A stretch of DNA of 36,927 nt, taken from positions 1 to 36,927 of the forward strand of contig CBFDCV010000003.1 of assembly GCA_965603395.1 (NCBI GenBank), read 5' to 3'. The notes under the pieces were generated by a model. It had not been told where the DNA came from and ran no database searches. It saw only the letters and a list, made by a program, of their open reading frames with translations. This document shows, one piece after another, positions 32,029 to 36,927 of this stretch (the stretch's first letter is position 1; each line of letters begins with the position of its first letter). Source of the stretch: CAYSWS01 sp965603395. GTDB taxonomy: Bacteria; Patescibacteriota; WWE3; UBA101185; UBA10185. A program made the position numbers and the translations under genes.

Positions 32029-32045
32029 AAAAATAGCACTTTTTG
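32029..32045 (-). promoter_or_regulatory. 17-bp motif in the rpoB leader, shared with rplB gap
   Basis: On the minus strand CAAAAAGTGCTATTTTT lies 15 nt before the rpoB ATG and would be in its 5' untranslated RNA. The identical 17-mer occurs on the plus strand at 18753-18769. It can fold as AAAAA/TTTTT around a 6-nt loop, but weakly. Confidence 0.45.
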
Positions 32046-32077
32046 CCCATTAATTCAATAACAGGCGAACGTTGTGT

Positions 32078-32106
32078 AAATTATCATATCAAAATATAGA
32101 TGTCAA
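32078..32106 (-). promoter_or_regulatory. Putative rpoB promoter
   Basis: A perfect -35 TTGACA at 32106-32101 on the minus strand is followed by TAATTT at 17 nt (32083-32078) or by the better GATAAT at 15 nt (32085-32080). Transcription would begin near 32071, giving a leader of about 57 nt. It lies in the 113-bp gap after lepB, which otherwise contains only the shared 17-bp motif. Confidence 0.6.
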
Positions 32107-32127
32107 TAGTTTATAGTGTTGATTTTT

Positions 32128-32670
32128 TTAGTCTATATAACCTACCTCGGAAAGCGGCCAGAATCGAAAAACAACCCTGCCTACTATACGTTCTTTGGTG
32201 ATAAAACCAAATGACCTAGAGTCCGCAGATCTTGGTCTATTATCTCCTAGTACCAAATACTCGTTTTCCTCTAGCTTAAAGGATCTCCCCTCAGCTAGCT
32301 TGCCTCCTGCAGCCGTACAAGTGTCCTCAGAGAGATAGGGCTCTTCTAACTTATATTTTTGCCCATCCCTATTTATATAAACCTTGCAGTTGTAAATCTT
32401 AATAATATCATCGGGCACAGCTATCACTCTTTTAATGAAATCAACATTATTGTTGTTTGGCGGATGCAGTACTACAATCTCTCCCGTCTGGTATTCCTTA
32501 AAGTATTTTGTGACCTTCTCAACTAGTATTCTTTCACCGCTGTAAAAGTTTGGTTCCATGCTCGCACCTTGCACTTGTTCGGGAATGGCAATGGTAGTAT
32601 AAATAATAAATATTACTACTATGCTGGACAACACAGTTTCTATCAATTCCAAAATGAGGATTTTCTTCAT
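32128..32670 (-). CDS. lepB: Signal peptidase I
   Basis: Cuts signal peptides from Sec-exported proteins on the outer membrane face. The 180 residues have one N-terminal membrane anchor (about residues 8-29). The catalytic serine is S37 in GASMEPNF, the catalytic lysine K80 in DFIKRVIAV, and box E reads GDNRPRSADSR (residues about 142-152). A CTC-containing loop (DTCTAAGG) lies between. It is the short single-anchor type. It is divergent from the TPR glycosyltransferase with 26 bp between start codons. Confidence 0.95.
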   Translation of the reverse strand: MKKILILELIETVLSSIVVIFIIYTTIAIPEQVQGASMEPNFYSGERILVEKVTKYFKEYQTGEIVVLHPPNNNNVDFIKRVIAVPDDIIKIYNCKVYINRDGQKYKLEEPYLSEDTCTAAGGKLAEGRSFKLEENEYLVLGDNRPRSADSRSFGFITKERIVGRVVFRFWPLSEVGYID

Positions 32671-32675
32671 AGTGG

Positions 32676-32704
32676 TATCATAATAACATTACATATATGA
32701 AGCA
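32676..32704 (-). promoter_or_regulatory. Possible lepB promoter giving a leaderless message
   Basis: On the minus strand TTGCTT and TATGAT are 17 nt apart, and the -10 ends 6 nt before the lepB ATG, so transcription would start at or next to the start codon. The -35 falls inside the first codons of the divergent gene. Only the -10 is good. Confidence 0.33.
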
Positions 32705-34277
32705 AGTAGCTTTAAAAATTAAAAACTTTAAGGACATCTCAAAGGTAATTAAGGCTAATATACCGCTGTTTTTTATTATTACACTTGTGGTTTTTACTGT
32801 GTTTATAGGCGGGATAAAAGGTGAGTTTGTTTCAGACGACGTACCGGGCATTGTAAGAGAGCCAAAGGTACACGACATTAACGAAGCCGTTAGTACATAC
32901 AATCTCCAGATTATAATTTACGCCATCATTTACAATATTTTTGGTCTAAATCCGGTACCCTTTCATGCATTCTCCATAATGCTACATATTGTGAACGTAT
33001 TTCTTTTTTTCTTGATAATCTACAACATCTTCAACAAAAAAGTTGCTGCTATATCGAGCCTCTTATATTCAGTTCATTCAGTAAATGCGGAAACGGTTAA
33101 CTGGATATCTGCGGCTAACTATTTGCTTTCAAATTTTTCCCTATACATAAGTATTATTCTGTACCTTATGTATAAAAAGACTAAAGATAAGAGGTTGCTA
33201 ATCGCATTGTTTGGTTTTTATATTCTTGTTTCAATCATTCTTCCAAGTTATTGGGTACTAATTATCCCATTTATCGTAGCGGGAATAGATTTTTTCCTTC
33301 TAGAACGTAACTACAATTTCAAATCTCTGCTCTATATAATTCCACTTTTTGTAATTGGAGTTATCTCCTTTTTTGTGGTACGCGAGAATGCCATAGTCAC
33401 AGAAAGAGTAGCCAGGCTAAACACGGCAGATTCCACCCCCTATATAAACAGAATTCCTTTTTCCGTCTATAACAATGCGGAGCTGTTGGTATTTCCCAAT
33501 AAGCTCACTATTTACCATGAGGGCGAGCCTCTTACTAAAGTTAAATACAGAATTATGATAGCTTTTACACTTGTCTTAGTTGCTACAACAACATATTTGT
33601 GGTTTAACAAAAAAACGCGCTTGATAGGAGGCATGATCATCCTCATGTTTATCACTATATTACCTGTTTTTAGTCCCGTACTGGTAGCGTGGATGGTGGC
33701 TGAACGGTATTTGTACTTCACGGTAGGCCTATTTACAACGCTTCTTGCCATGCTGATCTTAAAAATCGATAAGAAATACAAAGGGAAAAACATAGCCATT
33801 TTAATTACGGTTATTTTGTTGGTAGTCTACTCGGGAAGAACTTTTGCACGAACTTTAGATTGGAGAACCAGAAAAAGTTTGTGGTTGTCTGCCGAGAAAA
33901 AGGGCCCTTTTAGTGCACGTGCCCACAACAACCTAGGAGATGTGTATGGCGTAGAGGGAAACTGGGAAAAATCTATCTGGCATTTTAAAAGAGCTATAGA
34001 GATTAACCCCTTCTATAGTGAGGCTTTCCATAATCTAGGCAACACCCTCATGCAGCTGGGGCAGTATGAGCAGGCAGTAATACTGCTTCAAAGATCTTTG
34101 GAAATAAACCCTGCGCTCCACCAATCCATGCATAAGCTTGGATTAATAGAATATCAATTGGGCAACACTGATAGGGCTATGGAATATTTTGTTAAAACTA
34201 TAGAGATAGAACCAAACTACTTGCCGGCCATCCAGTCTATCCAAGCCTTACAAACTTTGCAGCAAAGAAGCCAGTAA
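32697..34277 (+). CDS. TMTC-like GT-C protein with C-terminal TPR repeats
   Basis: A 526-residue membrane protein. About ten helices span residues 22-385. The first outside loop has FVSDDV (44-49), the double aspartate expected at the catalytic site of GT-C enzymes; SVHSVNAETVNWIS (125-138) and WMVAERYLYF (332-341) match motifs of TMTC-type O-mannosyltransferases. Three TPR units follow (about 406-439, 440-473 and 474-507), probably outside the cell. In animals TMTC proteins O-mannosylate secreted proteins; bacterial relatives are largely untested. Donor is presumably a polyprenyl-phosphate sugar. It is divergent from lepB and overlaps the methyltransferase gene tail-to-tail by 41 bp. Confidence 0.83.
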   Translation: MKQVALKIKNFKDISKVIKANIPLFFIITLVVFTVFIGGIKGEFVSDDVPGIVREPKVHDINEAVSTYNLQIIIYAIIYNIFGLNPVPFHAFSIMLHIVNVFLFFLIIYNIFNKKVAAISSLLYSVHSVNAETVNWISAANYLLSNFSLYISIILYLMYKKTKDKRLLIALFGFYILVSIILPSYWVLIIPFIVAGIDFFLLERNYNFKSLLYIIPLFVIGVISFFVVRENAIVTERVARLNTADSTPYINRIPFSVYNNAELLVFPNKLTIYHEGEPLTKVKYRIMIAFTLVLVATTTYLWFNKKTRLIGGMIILMFITILPVFSPVLVAWMVAERYLYFTVGLFTTLLAMLILKIDKKYKGKNIAILITVILLVVYSGRTFARTLDWRTRKSLWLSAEKKGPFSARAHNNLGDVYGVEGNWEKSIWHFKRAIEINPFYSEAFHNLGNTLMQLGQYEQAVILLQRSLEINPALHQSMHKLGLIEYQLGNTDRAMEYFVKTIEIEPNYLPAIQSIQALQTLQQRSQ

Positions 34278-35100
34278 ACAAACCGTCCGGTAAGATTTTC
34301 CGTACTTCTAATAAGCTCATATTTTTATGCCTAGAAAGCACCCAAGTGACTATGGCCTCATTCTCTTCCTTGCTAAAAGTGCAGGTCGAGTAAACTAGCG
34401 TTCCTCCCGGTGTAAGCATTTTGATAGCGGAAGATACTAATTTTTTTTGAAGCTTAGCTAGTTTTTTTGGTTTTTTTGGATTCCAGTACTCAAATGTGTC
34501 AGGCTCAGTTAAACAAATCAGACCTTCATTCGAACAAGGTGCATCTACCAATACTTTGTCAAAATACTCCTCAAATAACCTATACTTTTTCTCTAAACCC
34601 ACCCCAGTAGAATAAATTACCTCTGCACTTTTAACTCCCTGCCTTCTTAAGTTATCCTCCAGTTTAAAAACCCGTTTCTTATTATTTTCTACTGCCACAA
34701 TTTGCGCATTTCCTTTTGTTATTATTGCCATTTGCGAAGTCTTGCTCCCCGGAGCAGCGCACAGATCTAGTATTCTCTCCCCCTCTTGAGGATCCAGCAT
34801 ATAAACAGGCACCATGCTCGACAGGTTTTGTATATAGATCTTTCCCTCATTAACTAAACTGGTTTCTGAAAGTCTTTTGCCCTCTGGTTCTCTCAAAACT
34901 ATAAAACTGTTTTTTAAGGGACCGGGTTTAATAAGAAACCTTTGTTTTTTTAACTCCCGCAACGCGTCATTGAGATTAATCAAAGTAGTATTGACTCTGA
35001 AGGTCTTGGGCGGCCTGGTATACATGTGCTGGAGAATCCTGACATGTTTGGGGCCGAACATCTTCTGGATTTTCTGTATAAACAGATCTTTTTTCTCCAT
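34237..35100 (-). CDS. RsmB/NSUN-type RNA m5C methyltransferase
   Basis: A SAM-dependent methyltransferase that modifies cytosine C5 in rRNA or tRNA. From the ATG at 35100 it has 287 residues; a longer frame to 35139 adds a poor N-terminus. Motifs: SAM-binding LDLCAAPGSKT (residues 111-121), the release cysteine C189 in DAPCSNEG and the catalytic C240 in YSTCTFSKEENE. The N-terminal NusB-like domain of E. coli RsmB is missing, so the exact target is open. TACAAT with an extended TG lies 6 nt before the ATG. Its 3' end overlaps the TMTC-like gene. Confidence 0.88.
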   Translation of the reverse strand: MEKKDLFIQKIQKMFGPKHVRILQHMYTRPPKTFRVNTTLINLNDALRELKKQRFLIKPGPLKNSFIVLREPEGKRLSETSLVNEGKIYIQNLSSMVPVYMLDPQEGERILDLCAAPGSKTSQMAIITKGNAQIVAVENNKKRVFKLEDNLRRQGVKSAEVIYSTGVGLEKKYRLFEEYFDKVLVDAPCSNEGLICLTEPDTFEYWNPKKPKKLAKLQKKLVSSAIKMLTPGGTLVYSTCTFSKEENEAIVTWVLSRHKNMSLLEVRKILPDGLFTGFFAAKFVRLG

Positions 35101-35138
35101 TGTAATAATTGTATCAGAGTAGATTCGATAAAAAATCA

Positions 35139-35167
35139 TTTACACAAAACGCTCTAACCGTTATCCT
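35139..35167 (+). promoter_or_regulatory. Putative promoter of the 83-residue gene
   Basis: TTTACA (35139-35144) and TATCCT (35162-35167) are separated by 17 nt, placing a start near 35175 and a leader of about 35 nt. The -35 is close to consensus, the -10 matches at four of six bases. Confidence 0.42.
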
Positions 35168-35210
35168 TAGTTTTAAATATATCTTACCCATTCAATAATT
35201 AGGAGGAATC

Positions 35211-35462
35211 ATGTGCAGTGATGACGTTGAAGATCTTAGAGATTGGACCGATAAGCCTTTTTCCCAAATTGCGGAAGAGTTGTTAGAAAACGGGAGAAGG
35301 TGTCTGGTAAGGATAAACGGTAATTTAGATGAGTTATCAATAACTGAGCTTGGTGATAACTGGATCTTTACCCATGTATCTTTCCCGGACGGATCAATTA
35401 TGGTGTCGGCTCTTTTTTGCAAAACGCTCACACCAAAATCAGTTATACCTTATAGGGGCTAG
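35211..35462 (+). CDS. Unrecognised 83-residue soluble protein
   Basis: I do not recognise a family. The protein is acidic at the N-terminus (MCSDDVEDLRDW), then has a probable helix (residues 16-28), a strand-rich middle (CLVRINGNLDELSITELG, about 31-48) and a second strand-rich part ending in PYRG. Three cysteines (residues 2, 31 and 69) are present and there is no membrane helix or signal peptide. A strong AGGAGG lies 6 nt before the ATG, with promoter-like sequence upstream and a clear terminator downstream, so it is a genuine one-gene unit. The alpha-beta layout could be a small regulatory or binding domain, but this is a guess. Confidence 0.72.
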   Translation: MCSDDVEDLRDWTDKPFSQIAEELLENGRRCLVRINGNLDELSITELGDNWIFTHVSFPDGSIMVSALFCKTLTPKSVIPYRG

Positions 35463-35479
35463 CGAGCATGTTAAACCTA

Positions 35480-35519
35480 AAACCGAAGCCAATTCCCTCA
35501 ACACAGCTTCGGTTTTTCC
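35480..35519 (+). terminator. Rho-independent terminator after the 83-residue gene
   Basis: Perfect 10-bp arms AAACCGAAGC (35480-35489) and GCTTCGGTTT (35506-35515) flank a 16-nt loop, followed by a T-rich tail (TTCCCTTTTTT). The A-rich left arm makes it possibly bidirectional. The loop is longer than usual. Confidence 0.78.
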
Positions 35520-35552
35520 CTTTTTTAATCTTTTCATCATTACAAAAAAGGA

Positions 35553-35558
35553 TATAAT
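35553..35558 (+). promoter_or_regulatory. -10 element before the MurF-like gene
   Basis: A perfect TATAAT at 35553-35558, 23 nt before the ATG, with GGAG at 35569-35572 as ribosome-binding site. No good -35 is seen 16-18 nt upstream. Confidence 0.5.
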
Positions 35559-35581
35559 AATACAGCTTGGAGAAATCTAAC

Positions 35582-36927
35582 ATGAATAAATTTATCTACG
35601 ACTATCAACTAGAAAGGTACGAAACTACCAGATTTATAAAGCGTGTATTTTCCGGTTTTTTTAAGAAAGCAAAAAATAATAAGCCAAGGTGGGATAACAA
35701 GGCAAAATTCCTGTTGATTGGGTCCTATTTTCAATTTTTGCTAATTTCTGTTCTCTTAACTTTCTTTTCACCCTACTACGTTGCTGTCCCCGTCATTATT
35801 ATTTTGTGGTTAGGTAGGTTTATCTTTTTAGTTATTTCCAACTTCGCATATTTACCTATTGAGAAACAAAGAAATGACAAAAATATTGAGTTAGCAAAAC
35901 AAAAAATAGATTCTTTCCCTAGTTTTGCTAGGGTCGGAATTGCTGGTAGTTCCGGAAAATCATCAATTAAAGAAATTTTGGATGGCTTGCTACAAGAAAA
36001 CACGTTGATCACTAGGGAAGATGAAAACACGCTGGTAAGCACTGCGAAACTCATCGATGAAAAGCTAAACAAGGACCATAAAACCTTTATTTGTGAGATT
36101 AACGCATACAAAAATGGGGAAATTAAGAAAATGTGTGAATTAACCACGCCCAAAATAGGCCTTCTTCCCGCCATCAACGAACAGCACTTAGAGCGCTTTA
36201 AAAGTATCGATAATACCGTAGATGCTAAATTTGAGCTATTACAAAATCTCAAGGTGGAGGGAATAGGTATTGTAAACCTGGATGAACAGCTAATTAATTC
36301 GAATTTAAAAAAAGCACTTCCCACAAAATTAATCGGTTACACGCTTGAGGGAAGAGAAAATGAGCTATGCCAACAAGTATTATCCGCAAACAACATTTTT
36401 ATGGGACCAAAAGGATCTAGCTTTTCTCTTGAAATTTCGGGACAGTTATACTTTTTCAAATCACCACTACTAGGAAAAAAGCACTTAAGTAATCTACTGG
36501 CAGCTATTATTTGCGCGGTTGAACTTGGAGAGAGCCCTTTTAGCCTTGTGGGCAGGGTTAGTCAACTTGAGCAAATACCCGGAAGGTTAGAATACAAAAT
36601 CCATAACGGAATCCATGTTTTAAATGATGTCCACAGTTGTAACGTGGCCGGTTATAAAGAAGCTCTTAGCACACTGAACATGTTTGAAGGAACGAAAGTA
36701 ATTGCAACTCCCGGTATTTTTGAAATAGGAAATAAAAGTAGTGAAGTACACAAACTTCTCGGTTACTTAGCTTCTCAAAGCGCTGACCTGATACTACTGA
36801 TAGGAAAAAGTGATCGAACAGAAAACATTAGATTTGGGGCTTTAGATAACAAATTTGACAAACAAAACATCACCAGACTTAAAGACCTTGAAGAGGTTTA
36901 TAGATTTGTAGACAAGAATTTGAATGA
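35582..36927 (+). CDS. Membrane-tethered MurF-like Mur ligase, 3' truncated by window
   Basis: 448 codons are open to the right edge. The N-terminus has a basic stretch and two membrane helices (about residues 47-66 and 66-88), which ordinary MurF lacks. The ATP-binding loop GSSGKSS follows (near residue 124), then EINAYKNGEIKKMC, NEQHLERFKS, LLGKKHLSNLLAA and PGRLEYK, all matching MurF-type ligases in order. The family's DSYNAN block reads DVHSCN, and TPGIFEIGNKSSEVHKL resembles the Gram-positive form TPGxxELG. MurF adds D-Ala-D-Ala to the UDP-MurNAc tripeptide; a related amide ligation is likely, but the altered residues leave the substrate open. Confidence 0.85.
   Translation, partial: MNKFIYDYQLERYETTRFIKRVFSGFFKKAKNNKPRWDNKAKFLLIGSYFQFLLISVLLTFFSPYYVAVPVIIILWLGRFIFLVISNFAYLPIEKQRNDKNIELAKQKIDSFPSFARVGIAGSSGKSSIKEILDGLLQENTLITREDENTLVSTAKLIDEKLNKDHKTFICEINAYKNGEIKKMCELTTPKIGLLPAINEQHLERFKSIDNTVDAKFELLQNLKVEGIGIVNLDEQLINSNLKKALPTKLIGYTLEGRENELCQQVLSANNIFMGPKGSSFSLEISGQLYFFKSPLLGKKHLSNLLAAIICAVELGESPFSLVGRVSQLEQIPGRLEYKIHNGIHVLNDVHSCNVAGYKEALSTLNMFEGTKVIATPGIFEIGNKSSEVHKLLGYLASQSADLILLIGKSDRTENIRFGALDNKFDKQNITRLKDLEEVYRFVDKNLN

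Noticed and set aside
35776..36324. 182-codon open frame on the minus strand at the right end
   Set aside because: It lies fully opposite the MurF-like ligase, whose motifs are clear; the shadow translation has no family features.
1..36927. CRISPR arrays, tRNA or rRNA genes, insertion sequences
   Set aside because: Every gap was read; none is long enough or has the repeats, cloverleaf arms or terminal inverted repeats required.

Overview
The window reads as a piece of a Candidate Phyla Radiation (Patescibacteria) genome, possibly of the Microgenomates, Katanobacteria or Dojkabacteria type; the exact phylum cannot be fixed from the sequence alone. The case rests on four points. The ribosomal protein order is ancient and compact, but L30 is missing between S5 and L15, as is known for CPR genomes. 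Many genes are small or abut each other. The base composition is A+T-leaning. UGA is used only as a stop (for example at the end of rpoB), which argues against the recoded Gracilibacteria and Absconditabacteria. No gene-free stretch exceeds 300 bases; the longest are 20164-20331, 35463-35581 and 32015-32127, all annotated below. I see no tRNA, rRNA, CRISPR array or insertion sequence.

Region 1 (1-8583, all minus strand) is a cell-surface polysaccharide or glycoprotein cluster. In transcription order it holds two GT2 enzymes of the polyprenyl-phosphate-sugar type (one fused to a GtrA-like membrane domain), UDP-glucose dehydrogenase, three GT4 glycosyltransferases, a membrane GT-C type transferase, and the start of another GT2 that runs off the window. 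The GT2 enzymes probably charge a lipid carrier, UDP-glucose dehydrogenase supplies UDP-glucuronate, the GT4 enzymes build a glycan in the cytoplasm, and the GT-C enzyme acts on the outer face of the membrane.

Region 2 (8596-9827) holds a membrane-anchored CAP/SCP-domain protein and an overlapping 85-residue membrane protein. They sit between the sugar cluster and the ribosomal block, behind their own promoter-like sequence.

Region 3 (9858-32014, all minus strand) is a fused core-expression block, in transcription order rpoB, rpoC, rpsL, rpsG, fusA, tuf, rpsJ, rplC, rplD, rplW, rplB, rpsS, rplV, rpsC, rplP, rpmC, rpsQ, rplN, rplX, rplE, rpsN, rpsH, rplF, rplR, rpsE, rplO, secY, a YbaB-family gene and adk. 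It supplies RNA polymerase, translation factors, ribosomal proteins and the Sec channel. Points of interest are an elongation factor G whose guanine-recognition motif reads NKIN instead of NKxD, a greatly shortened L3, a tandem 18-bp repeat that copies the start of rplD, several hairpins that isolate rpsJ, and a 17-bp sequence shared by the leaders of rpoB and rplB.

Region 4 (32128-36927) holds signal peptidase I, divergent from a TPR-bearing GT-C protein resembling TMTC-type O-mannosyltransferases. These are followed by an RsmB/NSUN-type RNA cytosine methyltransferase convergent with that GT-C gene, an unrecognised 83-residue protein with its own promoter, ribosome-binding site and terminator, and a membrane-tethered MurF-like ligase cut by the window edge.
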